Assembly (NCBI GenBank): GCA_903928685.1
Contig: CAIYRS010000105.1
Location: 19,819 to 83,818 of the forward strand
Length of the DNA stretch: 64,000 bases
Source: an uncultured Methylococcaceae bacterium
GTDB lineage: Bacteria > Pseudomonadota > Gammaproteobacteria > Methylococcales > Methylomonadaceae
Direction: 5' to 3'
The translations under genes were made by a program, and so were the position numbers. Below the pieces are notes generated by a model that worked only from the letters and a program-made list of their open reading frames with translations, searched no databases and had not been told where the DNA came from. Shown here piece by piece: positions 55,302 to 64,000 of this stretch (within the stretch, counting starts at the first letter, position 1; the number at the start of each line of letters is the position of its first letter).

Positions 55302-56795
55302 TTAACGATAGAGGAATTCAGGTGCGGATAGCAATAAGGTATTCCATTCGGAAGGCGTGACAGCTTTTCGAAGTGCCAATTTTGTTTGATTCGAAAGTAT
55401 CGGTTCGATTTTTTGAAATAGTGGTGTAGATGACAATTTTGTTTCTTTTAAAGAAGTGCTAATACTTGAAGAAATATCATTGTTATTGACAATTTGCTTC
55501 GCGGTTTCAAAGTGTTTGGTTAACTGTGCTGGACTAATCCAGTCTTTTTCTGTCATTCCATAGCCATCTGGCGTCAGGTGTCCGTATAGAGGCTCTCCTA
55601 AGTCTTTGAGCCATTTATTTATAGGGTCTACATAAGATATTGTTTGCTTATCAAAGGCAAAACGCAAGCTAGCCAAAACATAGTGTATTGGATCTCTAAT
55701 CTTCGAGCCTAACGAAGCGGTAAATTCCTTGGATTCAAATAAAGTCATTAATGTTGCTGATATATCCCCGTCGGTTGTTTTGAAAGTTTTTGCCATTTTT
55801 TCGATTAGCTCCGATGATGGCGTGTCGCTTACAAAATACACCGCAAGTTTGTAACTAATAAATTTTGCAGTAGATGGGTGGCGGGCAAGAATATCGACGA
55901 TTTTCTCTATTTCAACAAAGCCTTCACCTGCAATTTTTTCACCTAGAAATTGTTTTTGACTAAAATCATGCCGTTTCGGATTAAATTCAAAGCTGCCATT
56001 CCTACGGTAATATGGCATTAATTTATTGCCTAGTTTAGTTTGCCCATTTCCAAAATTAACACCTGCGCCAGTCAATACTTTTGTTAAAGCTTCTATGTCT
56101 AGCTGGGAATAACCACCCTCAATACCTAATGTATGAAGCTCCATTAGTTCACGGGCATAGTTTTCATTGATTTTATTTGCCGCATTGTGGCTATTATCGA
56201 GATAAATTAGCATGGCTGGATGCTGTAGCGTCGCCATTAATAAGTCACGGAATTTGCCTAAAACATGTGGACGAATAGCGGATTCTTCATAGTCAGATAT
56301 TAACCAACGAATTGGTCCCTTACCTTGGAAAATATTGAAGTGATTCAGCCAAAACCAAGTCAGCTGTTCTTTGATTTGTGCTTGCGAATATAAAGCCCTC
56401 AACAAATGCCGCTGAACTGCTTCTTCGTATATTTCTTTTGCGTATGCTTTTTGTTCATTATGGGCGGAAATTCTTTCATTTTTTGGTAGTTTTTTTATTA
56501 TTTGATTTTGTTCTTGAAAATGTTCGGATAGCATTTCTGGAGATACTTGTTCAATTTGCAAATCAGAAATGATTTTTTGGACTTGAGGTGGCAGTTTTTC
56601 ATTCATGCCACGATCTAATTGTTGAGCCAAAAAAGCTTGACGCCCTAAGTCTTGAAAATTTTCGATGGTTTGTGTGTCAATGCCGTAAGTAATTCGATTA
56701 AGCCATTTTATATCTTCATTAGTAATTGGGGCGCATAAGGCTTCTAATGGAAATATTGCAAATATCAGCAATGTGGTTGAAAGAATAAGATTCAT
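55302..56795 (-). CDS. DUF1800 domain protein
   Basis: WLNRITYGID...QLTWFWLNHFNIF...NENYARELMELHTLGIEGGYSQLDIEALTKVLTGAG. Confidence 0.9.
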   Translation of the reverse strand: MNLILSTTLLIFAIFPLEALCAPITNEDIKWLNRITYGIDTQTIENFQDLGRQAFLAQQLDRGMNEKLPPQVQKIISDLQIEQVSPEMLSEHFQEQNQIIKKLPKNERISAHNEQKAYAKEIYEEAVQRHLLRALYSQAQIKEQLTWFWLNHFNIFQGKGPIRWLISDYEESAIRPHVLGKFRDLLMATLQHPAMLIYLDNSHNAANKINENYARELMELHTLGIEGGYSQLDIEALTKVLTGAGVNFGNGQTKLGNKLMPYYRRNGSFEFNPKRHDFSQKQFLGEKIAGEGFVEIEKIVDILARHPSTAKFISYKLAVYFVSDTPSSELIEKMAKTFKTTDGDISATLMTLFESKEFTASLGSKIRDPIHYVLASLRFAFDKQTISYVDPINKWLKDLGEPLYGHLTPDGYGMTEKDWISPAQLTKHFETAKQIVNNNDISSSISTSLKETKLSSTPLFQKIEPILSNQTKLALRKAVTPSEWNTLLLSAPEFLYR

Positions 56796-56880
56796 TGCTA
56801 ATGGCCTAATGGATAGATTGCGATTTTGTTGAAGTACAAATTTTAGGACAATCAGTTTTTAGAAATGATCAAACAAAATA

Positions 56881-58032
56881 TTATTGAGGCTGCCTATTTG
56901 TTAATTTTGTGTATTGTTCAAACTTTCTACCAACAAATCGACCATGCGATCTAAACGCAAATACAATTTTCATTAGTTGATAGGCTTTTTCTATATCACC
57001 TTCTTTCTCCAGCTCTACAGCCATATGTTTTAAGATTTCAATTTCATCCATACTTAGGCCGCGAAGGCCGAGATCGGCTGCAATATCATCATCAAGTTTT
57101 AATCCAGTTACTATTTTTTTGATTAACTTATTTGTTTTAGCATTATCTCTTATAAATTCAGTAACATATGCGGCTCTGTCTAAAACAAATTGCTTTGCTT
57201 TAACTAATTCTTCTTCAAGGCAATTTGACGCTATAAATTCTTTATAACCATTGTCGTATTTATTCAAGGCTTCCGGATCAATAGTAAGTACTGTTGCATT
57301 TTCATCGGAAATATAGCCTCTCCTAGTAAATTTTAAACTAAATTTCCCAGCGAATCTGGGATCTCCCCTGCCAAGTAATGAGGTGTATTCTATGATGCTT
57401 CTCTGAAATCTGTGTAGTATATAAGCATCTGATATTTCACCTGTTTTAATAAGTTTATGCTTATGCCTTTGTTTACAGGTAGAGTGGTGCGAGGTCATTA
57501 TTTTTATCTCATCACCTGTCTTGACAGCGGATTTTTGCATTTTTGTAAAATGACACTTTGTTTCTTTTGTAAATGGCCTGCCAAATTCCTCGTGCTCCCC
57601 TACTTTATTAGCCCAAATAAATGCCGTAACACAGGGGTCATCAAGGGCAATTAATACATCTTTAATGTTTTTTGAAAAACAGGCAGGCATCCAAAATTCA
57701 TCTATGTCCAAAAACATAATATGGGAAAAACCATTTTTTTTGGCATTCAAAAATGACTCGGCGTATGCTCTTGATTGGAGTGTGTTGGCATTCAGATAGC
57801 CGTTGTCCAAAATAAAATCGTTATCACTATAGCCTGGGTCAATTAAATATTCCCCGTATTTAAATTTTACAGGACATGTGTTTGTAATTTTCTCTAAGGT
57901 TTCGGCTGAGTTATCAGTAATAAAGTTTAGGTAAATCTCAATTTCATCAAAACCAAAGTATAAATGGTGAAAAATCCATTCTGGTAAATAAGCTGCTTCA
58001 TCTTTAGCTATAGCCACAAGTTTTATTTTCAT
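56881..58032 (-). CDS. Glycosyltransferase, GT2/GT92-like
   Basis: KLVAIAKDEAAYLPEWIFHHLYFGFDEIEIYLN...FSHIMFLDIDEFWMP. Confidence 0.8.
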   Translation of the reverse strand: MKIKLVAIAKDEAAYLPEWIFHHLYFGFDEIEIYLNFITDNSAETLEKITNTCPVKFKYGEYLIDPGYSDNDFILDNGYLNANTLQSRAYAESFLNAKKNGFSHIMFLDIDEFWMPACFSKNIKDVLIALDDPCVTAFIWANKVGEHEEFGRPFTKETKCHFTKMQKSAVKTGDEIKIMTSHHSTCKQRHKHKLIKTGEISDAYILHRFQRSIIEYTSLLGRGDPRFAGKFSLKFTRRGYISDENATVLTIDPEALNKYDNGYKEFIASNCLEEELVKAKQFVLDRAAYVTEFIRDNAKTNKLIKKIVTGLKLDDDIAADLGLRGLSMDEIEILKHMAVELEKEGDIEKAYQLMKIVFAFRSHGRFVGRKFEQYTKLTNRQPQ

Positions 58033-58085
58033 ATAATTTTCCGTGTAGTTATTTGTATTTTTATGTAGTTAGATTTTTACAGTTA

Positions 58086-59258
58086 CTACCGCATATCAGT
58101 ATTTTTGGCATTTTTAATAATGTTAGCTAGTTGAATTATTTTTCGGTTGTTAGTGGTTTTTGCGGCTTTTGCAAGTAGTTTTTCAGCAATTTCAAATTCA
58201 TTTAAAGATAAAGCTAAGTTTATTGTTAATTGTAAAAGTTCTTGCGGTATCGGTTTTTCGTGCAATATGATTTGCGTCAATAAGCCAATGGCTTTGTCTG
58301 GCTTGCCAATTTTGATGTACGATTTAAACGCAAGCTCAATTCCGTTTAGTTTCAAAATGTTTTCTGCAATTACCAATACGTCAATAAATTTAGATTCTTC
58401 AAATAAGCATTCACAATGTAACTTTAGGGCTTTGCGATCCATCGAGTTTATTGTAAGTGCTTGATTAGCGCAGCTACGCCTGATTGCCAAGTTTTGGGGG
58501 TGGCTTTCAGCCATTCTCAGGAAGTACCGAATAATACTTTTTCTGGTTCTAGCCAGTTTGTAAAAGTCTAATTCCGTTAAGCTATTTGAGACTATTTTGT
58601 CAATTAATGTGCCTAATATGCCCATTTGTAATAACCAAGTTGGGATTTGATGGCCTACTAAAAATACTTTTAAGTGGATAATATTTTGGCTATTTAGTCT
58701 ATCAATATGTTTTTTATCTTCATTATGAAATGGGTCATAAACAACATAAGCTTTTTCAGCAAAACTAGCGCCTATGGCGCCGTCATGAAAAGAGTTTTGC
58801 CAATCTTGTTCTTGTCCCGATTTAAATCTTTTTTCCCAAGGTATAAGTTTTTTGTCCAAGGTTGACTGGGGATTTAATGCAATCACTGTGCAGCCTGGTA
58901 CGGCTTCAGCAAATGCCAAGGCGGCATAGCCCCCCATTGATCCACCATAAAGAAAAACCTTTTTAAAGCGACTAATAAATTGTTTAAACTCATGAGATTG
59001 GAAAAATTGATGTAAGTCCTTATTTCTATACCAATCATTTTGTTTAGGTTTTACGCCAAGTAAGGAATACCCCCTTTTTTGTACAAGAAATTTAAATCCC
59101 CATGGCTCTCTTTTGATATTTTGATGCGTTGAAGCACCACTAGCATGTTCAAATGTTATAAATAGAATGTCATTGCCACTTATAAAATCGATAAGGTAGT
59201 TTGGTAATTCTTTTTGGGATGCGTTAAATCCAGAGTACGAGATTAAATTTGTTAACAT
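58086..59258 (-). CDS. Alpha/beta-hydrolase-fold protein with helical-repeat C-terminus
   Basis: VFLYGGSMGGYAALAFAEAVPG (GxSxG); C-terminal TPR-like repeats. Confidence 0.6.
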   Translation of the reverse strand: MLTNLISYSGFNASQKELPNYLIDFISGNDILFITFEHASGASTHQNIKREPWGFKFLVQKRGYSLLGVKPKQNDWYRNKDLHQFFQSHEFKQFISRFKKVFLYGGSMGGYAALAFAEAVPGCTVIALNPQSTLDKKLIPWEKRFKSGQEQDWQNSFHDGAIGASFAEKAYVVYDPFHNEDKKHIDRLNSQNIIHLKVFLVGHQIPTWLLQMGILGTLIDKIVSNSLTELDFYKLARTRKSIIRYFLRMAESHPQNLAIRRSCANQALTINSMDRKALKLHCECLFEESKFIDVLVIAENILKLNGIELAFKSYIKIGKPDKAIGLLTQIILHEKPIPQELLQLTINLALSLNEFEIAEKLLAKAAKTTNNRKIIQLANIIKNAKNTDMR

Positions 59259-59404
59259 TGTCGAAAAAGCCGATAGAGTGAAGATTGGGAGGGTAAAAAA
59301 ATTAACTACTTTTTGTATTAATGGTTTTTTTAAATCGATGATTTCTCCGATTTAAGCCATCCGGTTTTCTCTAAGTCGTTTTTATATCAAATCCAGCCAC
59401 ATCG

Positions 59405-61012
59405 TTAGCCCATTAGTTTTTTTAGTACAGGCAATAATTGTTTTTTCAATAATTGCAAGTGTTTCGGTGGGTTATATCTGTAGTTTTTGGGGTTGCGCAA
59501 TTCGCTATGAATAAGATTGTCTGGGCCTTTGGATAGGGCATCAAGATTGATATATGTAATAGCATTTTTTATGCACCAAGCTTCTACAGTCGAATTAAAC
59601 AGACTTGTTAATTCGGTTCGTTCAGTGAGAGATGCTTTTATAGATGATCTGGCATCATCAATTCTATGGGTACTATCAACAGTAGGCAATGGAGAGCTAA
59701 TTACAACAACGTGTGCTTTTTTTTCCGCAATGCGTATTAGCTTGCAATAATTATTAGCGGTGTTTTTTAAGGCAACATTTAAATCAACGCTTTGCTTTTC
59801 GACTGCTTTCCATAAATATAAGCCAACATCAGCTTCTCCTAGGCAAAAGATAATAACTTTAGCGAGGTGTGTATTGATAGATTTTGTAAGATCTGTTGTG
59901 GTCTGGTTGCAATTAGATCCATAGATCCTGGCATTCTCTATCAATACGGTCTTCCACGACCAGTCTGGCGTTAAATTCAACCAGTTTTCGCGCTTAAATA
60001 TTCTGGCGTGACCATCGCCTAGGACGAGGACGGCCTTTTTATCCTTTTGTGGCGCTAGTGGAATAGATGTTGGTTTTTTTTTTTCTGTTAACTCAAAGAT
60101 GACATCATTTCTAACTCGAACAGCTTCAATTGCAGATGCCTCATATTTGGAAAATTGCTCTTTTAAGGCAATTAATTCTTCTTCGATACTTCGATTTTTT
60201 GTGGTTGAACGCCATGAATCTAATGAATAACCAAAGTGCTTAAAGTCTTCATGATAAAATTGACTGACCATTTCAGCGAGTTCTTCGTTATAACAGGCTC
60301 GCCAATCTACGGGAAGTGATTCATTGATACGATGTTTTTTTAACAATTCAGATGCTGATCTGTGAGGAGCAATAATTCGTATTACTTCTTCTAGTTCGCT
60401 TTCTAGATTTTCGGTGTGCAAAATATGGGTATAATTGAGTAGGTCGGGCATCAGTAAATGCGTCATGCTTCGCCAATGGGCATTACATTTATTTACGCTT
60501 TGGGTTTCCACCATCCAGCGGGCAAATTGTGCGAATGATGGGCAAATTTGCGGGTCGGTGCCAAAGTAATCTCCGATTTGTTGCCATAATGCTTGAAAGC
60601 TCGGTTCTTTCTGGCGAACTTTATCAGACCAGCCAGAAACAAAACGGGCATACGGATTTCGCACTACACAGAAACGTATAACATCTGGGTTACTTAATAT
60701 GCGTGTTCGCTCTATATCTGTTATTTCTAGTAAATTTTTAATTGAATGAGTTCTTCCGTGGATAATCATTGCTAAATTACTTTCTCTTCCACAGTGCTTG
60801 AACTCAACATGTTGGTTTTCCAAGTCTGCTAATATCCATTTCATCGTACTGCAAGCGGCTTTGGGGGTGGCAATAAAGAGATAATCCAGTTTTTCTCCGA
60901 CATATGTGCCAAATTCTAATCGTTTTGTAGCTTCTTTAATGCTGTAAGCTAACAAATGATCTTGGCTTTGTTCAAATTCGAGCCACTCTTGCAAAGAAAT
61001 AATTTCAGTCAT
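59405..61012 (-). CDS. Sulfotransferase-SGNH/GDSL-like fusion protein
   Basis: N-term YLFIATPKAACSTMKWIL, IRFCVVRNPYARFVSGW; C-term AVLVLGDGHARIF...IIFCLGEADVGLYLW... Confidence 0.7.
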   Translation of the reverse strand: MTEIISLQEWLEFEQSQDHLLAYSIKEATKRLEFGTYVGEKLDYLFIATPKAACSTMKWILADLENQHVEFKHCGRESNLAMIIHGRTHSIKNLLEITDIERTRILSNPDVIRFCVVRNPYARFVSGWSDKVRQKEPSFQALWQQIGDYFGTDPQICPSFAQFARWMVETQSVNKCNAHWRSMTHLLMPDLLNYTHILHTENLESELEEVIRIIAPHRSASELLKKHRINESLPVDWRACYNEELAEMVSQFYHEDFKHFGYSLDSWRSTTKNRSIEEELIALKEQFSKYEASAIEAVRVRNDVIFELTEKKKPTSIPLAPQKDKKAVLVLGDGHARIFKRENWLNLTPDWSWKTVLIENARIYGSNCNQTTTDLTKSINTHLAKVIIFCLGEADVGLYLWKAVEKQSVDLNVALKNTANNYCKLIRIAEKKAHVVVISSPLPTVDSTHRIDDARSSIKASLTERTELTSLFNSTVEAWCIKNAITYINLDALSKGPDNLIHSELRNPKNYRYNPPKHLQLLKKQLLPVLKKLMG

Positions 61013-61018
61013 AAAAAT

Positions 61019-61900
61019 TTATAGGATAAAAGTTGGAATATCTGCTTGATTGCAAAGAGATAAATACTGTTGGACGTATTCATCTAAGCGACTGAGTATG
61101 GATGGGTCAAAAACATCATTTTTATCAAATTGTTTAAAATACCGATCATCACGTGCTTGTGTGGAGGCATCAATTACTGGCTTTAATCCATTTCCACGTA
61201 ACCGCTTGTTTTTAAATTCGGATTTCGAACGGACAGCGTAATGGTTTAATTGGGCTACAGTAAAGTCATAATGATAAGCTCCATCTAATGTATTAAATGG
61301 GCCAGGACGCATAATGTGCTTGTTTAAGGAATCGCCGTTAGGATATAAATATTTCAGTTTGTTATATACGAAACCTTTATAAACCGCCCTGTGATGAATT
61401 CTTACTAAGTCTTTGTTATATCTAAAAATAGTTTTGAACTGTCTATGTTCATAAAACTCATCATGTGCTGAATGCAAGAACCTTTCGGGAGTAAGTCCAA
61501 GGCCTTTGTGTTGAATGTTGGCAGAACCAAAAATTTTCCAATTGATTGCAACTGCGTCCGCATCCGGAAAGCGGCTTAAAAATGAATCTAAATTAGTATC
61601 TTGTTTTAGATTAAGAAACTCATCGACATCAAATAAAGCTGTCCACTCTGGACGGTTATCATGAATCCATTTTACTGCTTCCCCAAAGGCAACCATTTGA
61701 GGGCTTTGGTCTGCCTCCGGATAAAGCTCGTACCATGTTAAGAAGCCTAAGCGACTTATTTGTTCTAATATTTCTTTAGTGTTGTCAGTATTGTCATTGG
61801 TATATATCAAGAAATGATCAAAACCGAGCATTTTGTGCCAAGCTATCCATTCAGCTATATAAGGCGCTTCGTTTCTGACACTAGTTATTAAAAGTTTCAT
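61019..61900 (-). CDS. Glycosyltransferase, GT2/GT92-like
   Basis: KLLITSVRNEAPYIAEWIAWHKMLGFDHFLIYTNDNTDNT...WTALFDVDEFLNL. Confidence 0.85.
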   Translation of the reverse strand: MKLLITSVRNEAPYIAEWIAWHKMLGFDHFLIYTNDNTDNTKEILEQISRLGFLTWYELYPEADQSPQMVAFGEAVKWIHDNRPEWTALFDVDEFLNLKQDTNLDSFLSRFPDADAVAINWKIFGSANIQHKGLGLTPERFLHSAHDEFYEHRQFKTIFRYNKDLVRIHHRAVYKGFVYNKLKYLYPNGDSLNKHIMRPGPFNTLDGAYHYDFTVAQLNHYAVRSKSEFKNKRLRGNGLKPVIDASTQARDDRYFKQFDKNDVFDPSILSRLDEYVQQYLSLCNQADIPTFIL

Positions 61901-61990
61901 ATATTAAACGTCTCTTTTATTACAAATTTGGGAAATGTCTGTTTCACTGGCGCAAAATGACTAATACTCTCTTGAATGCTTTGTGGAATA

Positions 61991-62845
61991 TTAATCTATA
62001 GTCGCCCAGCTTTCTGGAAGACGATCAAACCGAAAATTTAAAGTGGCGTAGGTTTTTTGTAAACGTGTTTTAAGTAAGTCATCTATTTCTTTTGGAAAAT
62101 CAAAAGATTTGCTGGTCATATTAACCTTTTTTTCCAATTGCTCTGAAGAAATGCCTAGGTCTGCAATTCCTAAGAAACGCGTTACCTTATTTAGCGATTC
62201 TTGTTTATTTTTCATAACATCTTCAAAAAATAAGTATAGTAATTCGTCGCTAGCAAAATGTTGTTCTAATTTTCTTATAGTCAATTCGTAAGAAGACATA
62301 CTAATGATGAAATCTGCAGAAGCAACTTTTATCAGTTGTTCTGTAGATATGTCGTCAATATTTTTATTTTGGGTCTCAAAAAAATAACGGATTGCCGATT
62401 TTGCACGCTCTATCGGGTCACGCATGATAAATATAATTTTTTTGTTGTTGCAAACATTATTAAAATTATCAAAACCTGCATCCGGAAGAGTGGCATATTC
62501 AGGGGTAAAATCAGCGGCATATTTTTTTTTGTTTCCAGCAAATAGATCTATGTACCACTGATCGTCTACAGGTGACAACAATTTGTGTATCCCTTTATTT
62601 ACAGGTTTTCCTGCAGATAAATCAGCAAAATATCGCTCCAATCCTAATCTATTGTTTTTTAGTATATTTTCTAGTTGATTTACTTTGCGTCTGGTTAATA
62701 GCACGCTACCTTTATGTACGGTATTGAAATAATGGACTTCTTTAACATTTGAAAACCCAATTTCAGGATGGTCTTTTAATTGGGCATGTAACCATGTTGT
62801 TCCAGATTTTTGCGCGCCTACGCATAGCAATAAGTTTTCAATCAT
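61991..62845 (-). CDS. Sulfotransferase (Sulfotransfer_1-like)
   Basis: LLLCVGAQKSGTTWLHAQLKDHPEIGFSNVKEVHYF; KIIFIMRDPIERAKSAIRYF. Confidence 0.9.
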   Translation of the reverse strand: MIENLLLCVGAQKSGTTWLHAQLKDHPEIGFSNVKEVHYFNTVHKGSVLLTRRKVNQLENILKNNRLGLERYFADLSAGKPVNKGIHKLLSPVDDQWYIDLFAGNKKKYAADFTPEYATLPDAGFDNFNNVCNNKKIIFIMRDPIERAKSAIRYFFETQNKNIDDISTEQLIKVASADFIISMSSYELTIRKLEQHFASDELLYLFFEDVMKNKQESLNKVTRFLGIADLGISSEQLEKKVNMTSKSFDFPKEIDDLLKTRLQKTYATLNFRFDRLPESWATID

Positions 62846-62891
62846 AATAATTTTTTACTCTCAGCCAAGTTAAGTTTATAAAAACAGTAAA

Positions 62892-63767
62892 TCAATAATA
62901 TGTGTTGTACCAAGTTGTAGCATAATTTTTAAATCGATCGCGGGCAAAAGAAATGTCTTCAAGGAACAATTCTTTATAAAAATCCAGAACGGTATCTGGC
63001 ATTTCTGAGCTTTTACCAACATGGACTTTCTTGTTGGCATGTAAAAAATAATTTTGGTCAAAATCCACGCCAATAAATGAGCAAACCGCTTCCAGAAGCC
63101 AGTAAGGCCTCATGGCAACATCTTCATAAAAGGCGATAAAAAACTGCTCTTTAGGAAAAAAGTGTTCCCATTTTTCGAACATGTTTGCGATTTTACTGCG
63201 GTCAATAATAAACTGCTCTTTATAACATTGTAATGGATCAATACCTTGTTCTTTGGCATACATTCTTGCGCTTGACCAAGTTCTTTCGATTGGGTCCCGA
63301 ATTAAAACCACAATTTTCACGTTAGGCGCTAATTTGTGAACATGCTCTACACCGGACAATGGAATTATTGAGTAATCCGGTGTCATTTCGCCAAGTAGTT
63401 TGTTATCACTATTATTGGCAAAAGACCAAATGGATTCATACCAGTTGTCATTAATATCCTTTTGTTCGAGATGCTGCCAGAACGCCATTTCGATGACTGC
63501 TTTATCACTCAAAGGAATACTGTCGTTATCGGTATTGAACCGTTTTAAATTATTTGTTGCTGCTCCTTGTCTTCTCACATGCCAACCAGGGTCAACATGT
63601 ACCTCATCAAAATAATGAATTTCTTTGATAGGTGGAATCCACACCGATGGGTGTTGCCCCAAATTGGCAGCAAGCCAAGTGGTGCCAGCTTTTTGCATGC
63701 CAATGCAAAGAAAGTCAGGGGTATTTTTCATAGGAGTATTTAATAATTTATCGATCAATATACACAT
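62892..63767 (-). CDS. Sulfotransferase (Sulfotransfer_1-like)
   Basis: FLCIGMQKAGTTWLAANLGQHPSVWIPPIKEIHYFDE; VKIVVLIRDPIERTWSSARMY. Confidence 0.9.
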   Translation of the reverse strand: MCILIDKLLNTPMKNTPDFLCIGMQKAGTTWLAANLGQHPSVWIPPIKEIHYFDEVHVDPGWHVRRQGAATNNLKRFNTDNDSIPLSDKAVIEMAFWQHLEQKDINDNWYESIWSFANNSDNKLLGEMTPDYSIIPLSGVEHVHKLAPNVKIVVLIRDPIERTWSSARMYAKEQGIDPLQCYKEQFIIDRSKIANMFEKWEHFFPKEQFFIAFYEDVAMRPYWLLEAVCSFIGVDFDQNYFLHANKKVHVGKSSEMPDTVLDFYKELFLEDISFARDRFKNYATTWYNTYY

Positions 63768-63781
63768 TTTGGAGATATTTT

Positions 63782-64000
63782 TTATTCAATATTACGGTAA
63801 TGCCCAATAAGCTCATTCACCTGTTCATCAACGGCACGGATATCGCCAGGCATGGCCTCTTCTTTGAAGAGGGCAGGCTTTGCGTCGATTTTTTCCAAGC
63901 AGTCGGTGAGCGCTTCGAGTGTGGGGTCGATGACGAAGCCGGATTTGCCTTCGATGACATCTTCGCCGATGCCGCCCAAGTTGCTGGCGACCACCCAACA
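63782..64000 (-). CDS. Glycosyltransferase family 4 C-terminal fragment (runs off window edge)
   Basis: Minus strand ...CWVVASNLGGIGEDVIEGKSGFVIDPTLEALTDCLEKI. Confidence 0.75.
   Translation of the reverse strand, partial: CWVVASNLGGIGEDVIEGKSGFVIDPTLEALTDCLEKIDAKPALFKEEAMPGDIRAVDEQVNELIGHYRNIE

Noticed and set aside
1-64000. tRNA, rRNA or rnpB genes
   Set aside because: None recognised on reading; absence not proven without tRNAscan-SE/Infernal

Overview
Gammaproteobacterial chromosome segment, possibly a methanotroph (Methylococcales-like; inferred from gene content only). The left edge is the ileS N-terminus, two toxin-antitoxin (TA) modules, ribF and a yraN/diaA/yraP/rsmI-type housekeeping block. 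About 8-40.5 kb is an unusually complete nitrogen-scavenging region: NCS2 permease, two BiuH-like cysteine hydrolases, GntR/FCD regulator, cupin, AtzF allophanate hydrolase, porin, urtABCDE, HupE/UreJ, and ureD-A-B-C-E-F-G interrupted by a transglutaminase-like gene and several TA modules. Next come bioF-bioH-bioC-bioD and a DabA-like/NuoM-like pair. About 48-64 kb is an AT-richer surface-glycan region with glycosyltransferases, four sulfotransferases (one fused to an SGNH-like domain) and a DUF1501/DUF1800 pair. Intergenic regions are full of palindromic repeats, many of REPIN form (GTAG...CTAC), plus nested MITE-like elements. Main observations: (i) both BiuH paralogs share a candidate sigma-54 promoter with a palindromic operator beside it; (ii) a REP-type palindrome lies in frame inside ureC; (iii) the DabA-like protein is short and lacks the DCGACGG zinc-site segment; (iv) TA modules and an extra gene are embedded in the urease cluster; (v) there is a sulfotransferase-SGNH fusion. 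No tRNA, rRNA or CRISPR array was recognised. All family calls are from reading motifs by eye; no database search was run.
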